DNA of 64,000 bases from contig CAVYQI010000005.1 in assembly GCA_963770635.1 (NCBI GenBank), positions 599,695 to 663,694 on the forward strand. The letters are read 5' to 3'. Shown here one piece after another: positions 17,529 through 27,259 of this stretch. The DNA comes from DASZIT01 sp963770635. GTDB lineage: Bacteria; Actinomycetota; Acidimicrobiia; Acidimicrobiales; RAAP-2. Each line of letters starts with the position of its first letter. Positions within the stretch are counted from its first letter, which is position 1. The notes beneath the pieces were generated by a model. The model was not told where the DNA came from and searched no databases. It was given only the letters and a program-made list of their open reading frames with translations. Both the position numbers and the translations under genes were made by a program.

Positions 17529-18309
17529 TGGCGTCTCCGAGGTAGGCGGCCCGCACGGTGGGGTCGGCGCGCACCTGGTCCGGCGTGCCCCGGGCGATGA
17601 CCTTGCCGAAGTCGAGGACGGTGATCGAGGAGCACACGTCCATCACCAGGGCCATGTCGTGCTCGACCAGCAGGATGGCCGGCGGTGTCGCCTGGTGGCG
17701 CGGATCGCTCCCCCCCGACACGATGGCCCGGAGCACCGCCGAGAACACGGCCGTCTCGTTGGCGTCGAGCCCGGAGCCCGGCTCGTCGAGCAGCAGGACC
17801 CGGGGATCGGTGCACAGGGCGCGGCCGAGCTCGACCATTCGTCCCTTTCCGGTCGAGAGCTCTCCGGCTTGCCGGTCGGCCACCGGCCACAGGTCGAGCA
17901 GCTCCATCACCTCCGCCACCCGGGCGACCCGTTCGGCCCGTCCCCGGCCCAGCACCCCGCCGCGGTGGGACGACTCCCAACTGGCCACCAGGTTGTCGTG
18001 GACGGTGAGCCGGCTGAACAGAGCCAGCCGTTGGAAGGTCCGGGCCATGCCGGCCCGGCCCCGGCGATGCGGTGGCCATCGGGAGATATTTTGGCCGAGA
18101 TAGTCGACGCGCCCTCCGGTGGGCTCCTGCAGCCCGGTCAGCACGTTGAACATGGTCGTCTTGCCGGCCCCGTTGGGTCCGATGAGCCCGGCGATACACC
18201 CGGTCGACACTTCGAGCGAAACCTCCTCGAGGGCGATGAGGCCCCCGAAGCGCACGGTGATGTCGCCGGCCAGCAGCACCGTCTGTCCTGAACCGGGCTC
18301 AAAGACCAC
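17518..18309 (-). CDS. livG: Branched-chain amino-acid-type ABC transporter ATP-binding protein LivG
   Basis: 263 residues. Walker A GPNGAGKT is near residues 43-50, Walker B VLLLDEPGSGLD near 170-181, the H-loop in LLVEHDMALVMDV, and the C-terminal GTPDQVRADPTVRAAYLG is typical of LivG. The signature motif is unusual: LSTGKGRMVELGRAL where LSYGQQR or LSGGQ-like is normal. It overlaps the permease gene end by 11 nt upstream and the livF start downstream. Confidence 0.92.
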   Translation of the reverse strand: MVFEPGSGQTVLLAGDITVRFGGLIALEEVSLEVSTGCIAGLIGPNGAGKTTMFNVLTGLQEPTGGRVDYLGQNISRWPPHRRGRAGMARTFQRLALFSRLTVHDNLVASWESSHRGGVLGRGRAERVARVAEVMELLDLWPVADRQAGELSTGKGRMVELGRALCTDPRVLLLDEPGSGLDANETAVFSAVLRAIVSGGSDPRHQATPPAILLVEHDMALVMDVCSSITVLDFGKVIARGTPDQVRADPTVRAAYLGDASGF

Positions 18310-20321
18310 GACGGCTCCCCATGGCTGGTCCGCCGGCCACCGCGACTTCGGCGCCGGAGGGCGGCGGGATCTCGCTCCCTCTTCGGGGACTACGCCGGGG
18401 CAGCGGACGAAGCACGGACAGGACCCGAAGGGTCTCGCGGCGGGCCAGGGCCACGGTCCCCTCCGGCTCCTGGGCCAGGGCGATCACTCCGAGGGCAATG
18501 GCCAACGGGAGGTATTGGTTGATGGTGGGATTGCTGATCATCTTCTCCACCCCGAAGACGGCCCCGGCGATCACCGCGCCGCTGATCACCGACCGACCGC
18601 CCAGCACCACCAGGAGGAGCAGGGTCAACGACGTCGACCAGAGAAAGTCGAGGGGGGTGATGGCCTGCTGGAGCGCGCCGTAGAAGGCACCGCCCAGCGC
18701 CGCCACCATCCCGCAGACGGCGAAGACCACCAGCTTGGTCACCGTCAGGTTGACCCCGAGGGTGGAGGCGGCCAACGGTGAATCGCGCAGGATCTGCAGC
18801 CGGCGACCGATCGGGCCCAGCCGTATGGCATAGGTGGCGACCGCCACCACCCCGAACACCACCATGACCAGCTCGTAGAAGCTGGCCCGCCCGCTGAAGG
18901 ACAACCCGAAGATCTGGGGTCGGGGCACGGTGATACCGGTCAGGCCCCCGCTCACGTCGCTCCGGTTGAAGACCACGTTGTCCATGATCAGCGCGAAGGC
19001 CAGGGTGGCCAGGGCCAGGTACAGACCGGAAAGCCGCAACGATGGCAGCCCGACCAGGATCCCGAGGGGAACGGCGATGGCCATGGCCACCAGGGCGGCC
19101 ACCAGGAAGTGCTGGCCATGAGGCCCCGAAAGGTGGCCGGCCACGAAGGCCCCGACCCCGACAAAGGAAAACTGAGCCAGGGAGATCTGTCCGGCCCAAC
19201 CGGTGAGCACCACCAGAGTGAGAGCGATCAGGGCGTAGACCACCGCGTAGGTGACGTCGATGAGCCGGGGACCCGGCACCGCCAGCGGAACCAACAGGGC
19301 GAGGGCGAAACCGAGGAGCCCGACGCTCAGCTTGCGATCCAGCCGCAGCCGCCAACCCAGCACTCTGACGATCCAGTGCCGGGTTTGGACCCCGGCGCCC
19401 ATCCCCGCCGAGTTGCGGGTTGCCACCGCCAAGCGCCGAGACGAAGCACCGGCCTCTTTCAATCGGCCACCCATGATGATGAGGAGGGCGAACAGCGCCA
19501 GGTAGGGCAAGGCGGCTTCGAGGTTGGCCACCGTGCCCGAGTTGGCCCATTTGGACAGCAGGCTGACCACCACCCCCAGCACCAGGGCGCCGATGTAGGC
19601 CATCGGCAGGCTGACCAATCGCCCGAAGACGGCGGGGGCAAACGCATAGATGACCACCAGCACCAGTTGGTTCACGTCGAGGCCCTGGGTCGGGCTGATG
19701 AGGATGCCGACCAGGGCGGCGAACATGGTCGAGAGGATCCAGGCGGCTCGCCGGACGTTGTCACCGTGGACACCAACCATGTCGGCCAGGTCCGGATTGT
19801 CCACCGCCGCCCGGGTGGAGGTGCCGAACCGGGTGTGGCGCAACAGCGCCCACAGCCCCGCCGCCACCGCCAGCGAGACCAGCAAGGTGCCGAGCTGGTC
19901 GTAGCCCACATGGAAATGGGCTCCCGAGCGCGAAGGTCGAGGTCGGGAAGATGGCCTGGAGGGTACGGTCCTGCTTCCCGTACATGATCGGCACCAGCGC
20001 GGAGAGGGCGGCGAGCACCCCGATGCTGACCACGATCAGGACCTCGGCCGACAGCCCGGCCAGCGGGCGGTAGAGGGCTTCGAGGAGGATGCCGAGCAGC
20101 GGGGCCACCACCAAAAACAGGATGGGCATGGCAACCCAGGCAGTCAGCCCCCACGAGTCGTGCAGCTGCCAGTAGGTGAAGGCGCAGAACATGGCGACGG
20201 CGCCGTAGGCGAAGTTGAAGACCCCGACCGTCTTGTAGGTCAGGACCACACCCATGGCGGCCAGCCCATAGATGCTCCCGGTGAACAGACCGATGACGAG
20301 GAACGGCCAGTACTGGCTCAC
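18299..20321 (-). CDS. Fused LivH-LivM ABC permease (one apparent frameshift near 19923)
   Basis: The N-terminal part from ATG 20321 (MSQYWPFLVIGLFTGSIYGL) is LivH, and the remainder to 18299 contains the rest of LivH, a basic linker (about residue 310) and a complete LivM permease (LAQFSFVGVGAFVAG, GLTGIT motifs). Reading breaks near 19921-19925; removing one C restores FALGAHFHVGYDQLG, so this is one protein of about 673 residues with a likely consensus error. Multiple membrane helices span both halves. ATGA overlap with the binding-protein gene upstream and an 11-nt overlap with livG downstream. Fused LivHM permeases occur in actinobacteria. Confidence 0.85.
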
Positions 20322-21871
20322 GAGCTGGCTTGCACCGCCTGCCCGCCGCAGAAGAGCCCGGAACTCGGCGCTTTGCGCACGAACGACGACCCCTGGATGC
20401 TGACGTCCACATCGCAGAGGTAGACGCCGTGGCTACTGGGGGTGTAGCCCCCGAGGGCGCCGCCCCCGGTCCAGTTCTGGAGGGAATTGAAGGCCTTCAC
20501 GATGGTGGCCCGGGTCGGGTTGCGCCCGCTCTGGAGAAGGGCGTAGATCAGCATCTGGGCCGCCTGCCAGGCCAGGAAACCGAACCCGCTGGGCTGGTCG
20601 CCGGGCTCGTAGGTGGCCAGCTGTTGCTGGTAGAGCTGGTCCATCGACTGGGACTCGGCCAGGGGCACGAACGGCAGCCCGACGATGAGGCCCTGGGCCG
20701 CGCTCTGACCGGCCTGGGAGATCATCACCGGGGTGTAGGCGTCGAAGGTGGCGGCCACGTAGGGCGGGTGGTACGACTGCTGCTGCATGGCCTGGAGCAG
20801 CTTGGCGTTGCCGGTCACGTCCATGGTGTCGAAGGAGCCGTTGCAACCGGCCTGCTGCATGGCAGCCACGTCGCTCTCCAGCGACGCCGTGGCCGGGGAC
20901 ACCGCGAAGTCGGAATAGCACACCGTCCCGCCCATGGCCTTGTAGATGTATTCGAACTGTTCGGCCGCCTGGGCGCTGATGGCGATGGAGTAGGCGAGGA
21001 ATGCCAGTTTGGTCGGGAAGTACCCATTTTGCTTGGCCAGGTTGAAAACCGCGTTGGAGATGAAGTAGGGACCGCTGGGACCGTTGGGCTGATCGCAACT
21101 CCCGGCGGCCGGCGACCAGTAGTTGGGGGACTCGCTCCGGTTGCAGTTGATGGCGAACCCGACGTCGGGCACGTTGGCCTGAGTCATCGCCGGCACCCCG
21201 CCATTGTCGCCGTCCGAGGTCGAACCCACGAAGGCCAACACCTTGGGAATCAGATCGGCCACGTCCGAGGCGTTGGTGGCGGAGTTCTGGGTATCGTCCT
21301 CGGCGTCGAGGGACAGCTTTCGGCCGCAGATCCCCCCGGCGGCGTTGACCGCCGCGAAGAGCGCCTCCACCCCCTCGGGCCCCTGGCTGAAGCTGCCGGT
21401 GAGCGGCCCGGTCAATCCGCTCACGTTGCCGAACGTCAGCTGGGTCGGGCTGACCCCGGTGTCCGACGAGGTGTTGCCCGTCGAGCCCTGACACGCCCCG
21501 GCTTCGGCTTGAGCCGAGAAGTTGAAGCCGGACGAGGTGGGTGAGGCCGGTACCGCCGCCGACGTGCTACCCCCGTTCGAACCGCCACTGGATCCGCCGG
21601 TCCCGGCGGATCCCCCCGACGTCCCGCCGGGGGTGCCGCCGACCAGGCCGCCCGCCCTGGTGGTGGTGGTGGCCCCGCCGGAGGTCGCACCGCCCTGGGT
21701 GGAGGAGCCACCCTGGGCCACCGAGTTGGTCCCGAGGAACGGGGCCACCCTGGCCCCGCAGGCGGTGGCGATCAGAGCAACCACCAACACCACCCCTGTG
21801 CCGGTGCGATGTCCCCGCCCCTCACTGCGACTCTGCCTGCGCACGGATCCTCCCCCATGGCTGCGTACCAC
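20318..21871 (-). CDS. ABC transporter substrate-binding lipoprotein (Peripla_BP_6 type)
   Basis: 517 residues. A lipoprotein signal with lipobox ALIATAC puts the mature N-terminal Cys at about residue 38, followed by a long Gly/Ser/Thr linker (about 45-120). The core carries the usual start TQLTFGNVSGLTGPL, INCNRSESPNYWSPA, and a late FLAWQAAQMLIYALLQSG, matching type I periplasmic binding proteins. It should bind the ligand outside the membrane and deliver it to the LivHM permease. It is the first gene of the operon. The ligand cannot be read from sequence; the catabolic neighbourhood suggests an acid related to the degraded compound. Confidence 0.9.
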   Translation of the reverse strand: MVRSHGGGSVRRQSRSEGRGHRTGTGVVLVVALIATACGARVAPFLGTNSVAQGGSSTQGGATSGGATTTTRAGGLVGGTPGGTSGGSAGTGGSSGGSNGGSTSAAVPASPTSSGFNFSAQAEAGACQGSTGNTSSDTGVSPTQLTFGNVSGLTGPLTGSFSQGPEGVEALFAAVNAAGGICGRKLSLDAEDDTQNSATNASDVADLIPKVLAFVGSTSDGDNGGVPAMTQANVPDVGFAINCNRSESPNYWSPAAGSCDQPNGPSGPYFISNAVFNLAKQNGYFPTKLAFLAYSIAISAQAAEQFEYIYKAMGGTVCYSDFAVSPATASLESDVAAMQQAGCNGSFDTMDVTGNAKLLQAMQQQSYHPPYVAATFDAYTPVMISQAGQSAAQGLIVGLPFVPLAESQSMDQLYQQQLATYEPGDQPSGFGFLAWQAAQMLIYALLQSGRNPTRATIVKAFNSLQNWTGGGALGGYTPSSHGVYLCDVDVSIQGSSFVRKAPSSGLFCGGQAVQASS

Positions 21872-21901
21872 CTACCCGGTACTGCCTATCACCAAGCCGT
21901 A

Positions 21902-21932
21902 GGCATCCTGAAAGTAACGCTTTCAGGATGCC
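21902..21932. terminator. 13-bp perfect hairpin between the Rieske gene and the ABC operon
   Basis: GGCATCCTGAAAG-TAACG-CTTTCAGGATGCC, perfect stem with a 5-nt loop, begins 50 nt after the Rieske stop and about 30 nt before the binding-protein start. It has no T-tract, so it may be a T-less terminator of the upstream operon or a structure in the transporter leader. Confidence 0.6.
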
Positions 21933-21981
21933 GAACTTGCGGACCCGGGCTCCAGAAACCGCCGGACCTGGGGGCCGACAG

Positions 21982-23362
21982 CTAGGCGAACAGGTACCCG
22001 TCGATGGCCCGGTGGTAGTTCCAGATCGTCATCTCCTGCGCGGTGTTCAGGTGGTGCCCGTCGTAGCCCCGGGAGTGGATGCCGGCCGTCACCTCCGACA
22101 TGTTCGAGAAGTCCTGGCTCGAGGATCTCGCCCATGTCTCCCGTCCCGCCAGTCTTCGAAGAACTGGGGCGAGGCGGTCGGGAAGCCCCCGGTCGGCGGG
22201 AGCTCGAGCCCCTGCACGTCGAAGATGCAGCTGTCGGGGTCGTTGCCGTTGGGCCGGGCCCGGTAGGTGAGGGCGCAGGCCCATGTCGACCAGGAAGACC
22301 GTGTTCGGGAACACATGCCAGTCGTACATGCCGTACTTCAGCTGCGCCTCGGTGAGGTCGGGGTAGTCGATGCCGGCGGCCCGGGCGTGCTTCTTGCGCA
22401 GCTGCTGGTAGATGGCATTGCCCTCCGGGCCCGTCGGCTCCTTCGGTCTCGATCAGCTCGGCGGCCGCCGCCCAGGTCGGTCTTCAGGTAGAGAGCGCGC
22501 GAGCTCACGGAGGTTGTACTCGACGTTTCGGTAGACCGCGTCCGGATTGACACCGTAGGCGGGCCGGAGCTTGGCCGAGTCGCCGTCGGGCCCGTAGCGG
22601 AAGAGGTCGGCGTGGCGGGAGTGGTAGCGGAACAGCTCGTTGAACGTCTTCGCCGTACGCCTGGCACTCGGCGATGGTCGGCGGGGTCGTGTGCTTGTCG
22701 GGACGGAGGCAGCTGCGGGTGGGTGCCGGGTACGTGCCAGCTCTCGATGAAGGCGTCGAGAGAGGTCTTCCAGTTGGCCGGGAGGATGACCGACTTGTAC
22801 CAGGCGATCCGCATGTCCTCGAGCTTGAAGCCGTCCAACCGCTCGGGCACCGGGTGCGAGGAAGTCCACCAGTGGCTCGGCGTCGGCCATCCATGTTGAT
22901 GAAGACCCAGCCGCCCCAGGTGTCGACCCGGCACTCGGGCAGGCAGAGCTCGTCGGCCGGGCGGGGATCGAAGTTCTCCGCGTCGGCCTGGAACTTGAGC
23001 GACCCGTCGAGGTTCCAGCGCCAGGCGTGGAACGGGCAGCGGAACTCGCCGATCCGGCCCTGCCCGGCACCAGCCGGGTTCCCCGGTGCCGGCAGGCGTT
23101 GAAGTAGGCCTTCAGCCCGTGCTCGGTGCGGACCACCACGATCGACTGGTCGCCGATCTCGAAGTTGACGTACTGCCCGACCCGCTCCACCTCGTCGAGC
23201 CGGCAGGCGTTCAGCCAGGTCGCGCGGGAAGAGCCGCTCGAGCTCGAGGTCGAGGAAGTCGCGGTCGATGTAGCGCCCCTTGGGCACGAAGGCCGTCCCC
23301 AGCCGCCACCGGTCGGGCACCTCGAGGTGCCGGTCGAGATCTACCACCGGCGCGGTGGACAT
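21982..23362 (-). pseudogene. Rieske non-heme iron oxygenase alpha subunit, frame broken by many one-base indels
   Basis: Joined across frames, this encodes about 455 residues of a ring-hydroxylating oxygenase alpha subunit. ATG 23362 (MSTAPVVDLDRHLEVPDRWR) has an AAGAAGG ribosome site. The Rieske [2Fe-2S] ligands are CRHRG and CPFHAW; the mononuclear iron motif is FIESWHVPGTHP. The C terminus is NTAQEMTIWNYHRAIDGYLFA with stop at 21982. Indels, nearly all +1, lie near 23218, 23068 (-1), 22887, 22853, 22708, 22653, 22499, 22471, 22428, 22277, 22140 and 22110. Between them the protein is well conserved without nonsense codons, so sequencing error is likelier than decay. It should hydroxylate a ring using electrons from a ferredoxin. 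Confidence 0.82.
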
Positions 23363-23381
23363 CGCTACCTTCTTTTCGACC

Positions 23382-24007
23382 CTAGACATCGGTGAGCCAT
23401 TGCCCGATGCGTTCCGCCACCGCCTTGTCCCGCTCCTCACCCCGGTCGTCGCCGGTCCAGTGCCAGATGGAGGCGGCGATGCCATGGCGGGCGAGCCGCT
23501 CCTGCTGATCGGAGGCGGTCTGCGCCCCGGCGCCGTCGGTGGCGGCCAACAGCACCGGTGGCCCGCCGTTGGCAGCCAGCGCCGAGGGTGGAAGGAGCTC
23601 GAGGTGGGCGGCCATCGCGTCGACACACGACCACCGACCCAACCTGCCCCGGCCGCAGCAGTGCCGCCCCCAGGGCGACCACGCCGCCCTGGCCCCAGCC
23701 GACCAGCACCGGTCGGTCGAGGCTGAGGTCGTCGAGCGAGGTCGCAGACCTGGACCACCGCCTTGGCCAGCGAGATCGGATCGGTGCCGGCGTAGCCCGG
23801 CAGCACCCGGTACCAGCAGATCCCGCCGACCTCCATCCCGCTGGGGTAGAAGGCGTAGTCGCCGAACGGGGCCACCACCCGGCCCACCGCGCCGCTGGCC
23901 TGCGCCACCGCGGTGGGCCGGTCGATCGACGGCGGGCCTTCGCGATGGAGGACGACGGCCGGTGCCGCCGACGCGGTGGACGGGAAGTCCAGATAGGCGA
24001 GCTTCAT
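23382..24007 (-). pseudogene. Alpha/beta-hydrolase-fold protein with Gly in place of the nucleophile Ser; two frameshifts
   Basis: About 207 residues after correcting +1 indels near 23742 and 23622. Start MKLAYLDFPSTASAAPAVVL (ATG 24007) overlaps the flavoprotein stop (ATGA). It fits the short carboxylesterase/phospholipase family (YpfH-like): FGDYAFYPSGMEVGG, then VLVGWGQGGVVALG at the nucleophile elbow, and IWHWTGDD...ERIGQWL near the end. The elbow is normally GFSQGG; here the Ser position is Gly (codon GGC). Either the protein is not a serine hydrolase or the base is a sequencing error in this poor region. Located between the flavoprotein and Rieske genes, same operon. Confidence 0.65.
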
Positions 24008-25747
24008 CGCCCCGACCCGACCCGGGGCGACCGGCGACGGCGTGGGCCCCGGCCAGGAACCCGAACACCATGCCCGGGCCGATGGTCGAGCCTCCCCCCG
24101 GGTAGCCCTCACCGAACACGCGAGTCGACACAGTTGCCGGCCCCGTAGAGGCCGCCGATCGGCCCGGCGGTGCCCAGGATCTGACCCTCGGTGCCGATGC
24201 GGGGGCCACTGTTGGTGTCGAAGGTGGTGCCCGACCAAGGAGATGGCGTGACAGCGGCCCGTCCACGTCGAGGGGGTACATGAGCGGGTTGGGCAGCCGG
24301 TTGTCGGCGGCCGGCGGACCGTGGAAGGCGAACTCGACGGCCTTCGGTCCCGCGGCCGAACTCGTCGTCGTGCCCGTGCTCGGCCATGTCGTTGAACCTG
24401 GCGATGGTGATCGGCGAGGGTGTCGGCGAACGTGGGCGATCCAGCGCCACCGGGGCGATGCCGGCGGGCATGGACGACTTCGACCTGCGCCAGTCGGTCA
24501 CCCAGGGCCTCGGCCAGTCCGGCCACCCCGGTGCCGGTGACCACGTGGTCGGCCACTGCTGCCGACCGGCGGGATCGGGTAGCGGCCGCCGTAGCGCTCG
24601 GCGGTCCGGCGCGTCGTAGACCATGAACATGACCCGGTTGACGTACTCGTCATCGGCGAACATGTGGTGCACCCGGCCCCGCGACTCGTACTCCCGCTTC
24701 TCGCCGACGGCCCGGACCCCGAACCGGTTGACCATCAGCATGCCGTCGCCGGGCACCGACCAGACGTCGCAGCACCGAGTGTGGCGTAGTCGTCGACCGC
24801 TTCGAGCACCTGTTGGTTCCACCAGCCGTTGTGCATGCCCCCGAAGACCGCGCCGGCCCGGGTCCCGATGCCGACCAGGTCGCCGGTGTTCGACGGGGCT
24901 CCCGATCCCCCGGCGATCGGGCCCCGGAGGAACCGCTCCCGGAGCTCCGGGACTGTGGGCGAAGCCGCCGGAGCCGAACACCACGCCGCCCGTGGGCCCG
25001 GATGGTCCGGCAGGCCGAGCCGTCATCGACCACCACCCCGGTCACTGCGCCGTCCTCCAGGGTACAGGTCGACCACCCGGTTGCCCAGCCGGACGTCGGT
25101 GCCCCGGCCGCGCGGCGAACGCCATCAGCTGGCGCACCAGCTCGCCGCCGTTGCCGGCTCCACCGTCGGGCGTCACCGCCTGGACGCCCCGTCCCCGCAC
25201 GGCCCGGTTCTCCGGCGGAATTCGTAGTAGTCGGGGAACATCTGACCGTCCCAGGCCATCCACGGGCGCCTCCATGCGCACCGCGCCGAGATCCCGGCCA
25301 GGCGGGCCATCACCTCGGCTCCCCGGTCGTAGTAGGTCTCGAGCAGCGCGAAGTCGGCGGGCAGGAGCCCGAGGACGGGAGCCTCGGGTCGTAGGCACCG
25401 GGATAGCTGACCCGGGCCATGTAGGCCAGGGCGTCGTCGCGGGGATCGGCGATCCCGGCCGCCTGCATCACCGAGTTGGCGTAGATGTGGGCCACGCCGC
25501 CCGAGCAGGCGGTCGTCCCGCCGGGCACCGGCCCCTTCTCGCACACCACCACCGAGGCGCCGCTGCCGAGCGCTCCGGCGGCAGCCGAGAGGGCGGCGGC
25601 GCCGCTGCCCACCACCACCACGTCATAGCTCTTCGGGGCTGGGTGGACGGGCGACCGGCGACGGCGCCGACCCCGGGCCGGTGGGGAAGCTCGGCCAGAT
25701 CGGCCACCCGCTCCCCCAGCGACGGCCGGTTTGCGCGTCTCGGTCAC
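24004..25747 (-). pseudogene. FAD-binding flavoprotein dehydrogenase of the KstD/fumarate-reductase family, heavily frameshifted
   Basis: Across frames, about 570-580 residues, the family length. GTG 25747 has a GGGGAGGG ribosome site. The FAD Rossmann motif VVVVGSGAAALSAA and EKGPVPGGTTACSGG mark FAD_binding_2; the C-terminal YPGGGSTIGPGMVFGFLAG is the signature of 3-ketosteroid delta-1-dehydrogenase and relatives. A mid region reads WDGQMFPDYYEF and VTGVVVDDGSACRTIRA. At least a dozen indels break it, again with clean coding between them. Likely reaction: 1,2-dehydrogenation of a keto ring or a related oxidation. True KstD versus a relative cannot be decided here. Confidence 0.78.
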
Positions 25748-25845
25748 GGTCGGTGCCCTCCCCAGATCCAGACGACGTGCTCCTTCGCGTTCGGCGATAG
25801 TTATAGCATCGCGACGCTACGAAAACCGGATTATCGGGGGGCAGC
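25748..25845. promoter_or_regulatory. Divergent promoter region between flavoprotein and SnoaL-like genes
   Basis: Ninety-eight bases between the GTG at 25747 (minus) and ATG at 25846 (plus). It contains an AT-rich stretch GATAGTTATAGC near 25795-25807 that offers TATAAC-like -10 hexamers for the minus direction, and GGATTATC for the plus direction. No operator is identified. Confidence 0.4.
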
Positions 25846-26262
25846 ATGGGTTGCCGGACGGGGGATGGACTGACGACCGACGATCAGCTGGCGATCCAGC
25901 AGCTGGTCGGCGCGCTACAGCCACGCCATCGACAGCGGCGACAGTGCGGCCTATCGCCGACACCTTCGTCGCCGACGGCGTGCTCGACGCCGGCGCGCTG
26001 CAGGTGGAAGGGCGCACGGCCCTCGAGCAGTTCGCCGACCAGTTCCACACCTCCGTGCGCGCCCCCCGCCACGTGGCCACCAACCTGGTCATCGAGGGTG
26101 CACGGAGACCAGGCCACGCTCCAGGCCTACGTCCAGATGTACGTGCTGATCGGTGAGCCGCCCCGCCAGGAGGTCACCGCCTCCGGGACCTACGCCGACA
26201 CCCTTTCGAAGGTGGACGGGAACCTGGCGCTTCGTCCGCCGCACTTCACCGTCGACGCCTGA
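25846..26262 (+). pseudogene. SnoaL-like (NTF2-fold) protein, frame broken by five indels
   Basis: Corrected product about 137 residues: LTTDDQLAIQQLVGRYSHAID, then DTFVADGVLDAGALQVEGR, GDQATLQAYVQMYVL and RFVRRHFTVDA at the end. This is the SnoaL_4/NTF2-like layout, found in isomerases, dehydratases and hydroxylases of polycyclic compound metabolism. Indels lie near 25912 (+1), 25954 (+1), 26097 (+1), 26223 (+1) and 26240 (-1). The exact start is uncertain because of them. It is the only plus-strand gene of the damaged block and converges with the next gene (4-nt gap). Confidence 0.72.
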
Positions 26263-26266
26263 CGGG

Positions 26267-27118
26267 TCAGCTGCCCTCCCGGGCCGCCTCCGCCTGATCG
26301 GCCACCACCTGACGGGGGCGGACACCGCTTTTCTCCGCCATGAACTGGCGCACGTCGCTGGCGTTGCTGGCCAACGAGGTGAAGTCGGCGGTGCCCTGGA
26401 GGTGGACCCGCATGCCCATCGTCTCCCAGGCCCGCTTCACCCCCTGCTTCACCGTCATGATGGTGGTCAACGGCATCTTGGCGATGGTCCGGGCCGTCTC
26501 CTCGACGTTGGCCTCCAGACCGGCCCGGGGCACCACCCGATTGACGAGACCCAGCTCCTTGGCTTCCTCGGCACTGAGGGTCGGCGCCAGGTAGAGAAAC
26601 TCGTAGGCCTTCTTCCAGTTCATCAGCAGCCACGGCTCGACCAACGTCTGGGCGCCGGGCAACCCGAATCCCTGGGCCAACGGCATCTGGAAGTAGGCGT
26701 CGTCGGAGGCGATGGTCATGTCGCACATGTGGCTGTAGATGGTGCCCCCACCCAGGCAGTAGCCGTGGACCTGGGCGATGGTCGCCTTGGGGAACTCCCA
26801 GAGCCGGAGCGGTGGCCAGAGGAACAGGTCGTAGTTGTGCTTCTTCCAGGTCCGTTCCATGGTCGGCCCGGTGGTCGGGTAGACCTCGGCCATCTCTTCG
26901 TGGCTGACGATGGCGTGACCGGCGCAGAACCCGTTACCGTTCGCCTTAACGATGAGGACCTTGACCTCTTCGTCCCGGTCGGCCAGGGTCAGGCAGTCCT
27001 CGAAGTCCCACACCTGCTGGGCGGTCTGGATGTTCGCCTTGTCCGGCGAATTCAACACGATGCGAGCGATCGCACCGTCCTTCTCGTAGATGATCGTCTT
27101 GAACTCAGTGCTCTCCAT
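26267..27118 (-). CDS. Enoyl-CoA hydratase/isomerase (crotonase) family protein
   Basis: 283 residues. The oxyanion-hole motifs are NGNGFCAGHAI and VHGYCLGGGTIYSHMCDMTIAS. Where hydratases have the second catalytic Glu (usually PE), this has YFQMPLAQGFGLPG, so hydration may not be its reaction. A long insert of about 25 residues (YPTTGPTMERTWKKHNYDLF) between the two motifs is shared with other crotonases in this window. ATG 27118 follows an AGGAGG ribosome site. It lies 141 nt after the lipoyl-protein gene, so may have its own promoter. Confidence 0.87.
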   Translation of the reverse strand: MESTEFKTIIYEKDGAIARIVLNSPDKANIQTAQQVWDFEDCLTLADRDEEVKVLIVKANGNGFCAGHAIVSHEEMAEVYPTTGPTMERTWKKHNYDLFLWPPLRLWEFPKATIAQVHGYCLGGGTIYSHMCDMTIASDDAYFQMPLAQGFGLPGAQTLVEPWLLMNWKKAYEFLYLAPTLSAEEAKELGLVNRVVPRAGLEANVEETARTIAKMPLTTIMTVKQGVKRAWETMGMRVHLQGTADFTSLASNASDVRQFMAEKSGVRPRQVVADQAEAAREGS

Positions 27119-27259
27119 GTCGGTCCTCCTGGTCAGGCGAGACCGAACCGGTCGGCTGGTTCCCGCGGCAATGGGTTGATCGCTTCTTCGTTGCTAGGTA
27201 CTTCGCCGGCACTTTCCTTCTCCACGCACCTCTCGATTGCTACGCCACCATCCGAAGCA

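Noticed and set aside
21982..26262. True pseudogene island or recent decay
   Set aside because: Breaks are single-base indels only, on both strands, with conserved coding between and no nonsense substitutions; error is more likely, though only reads can settle it.
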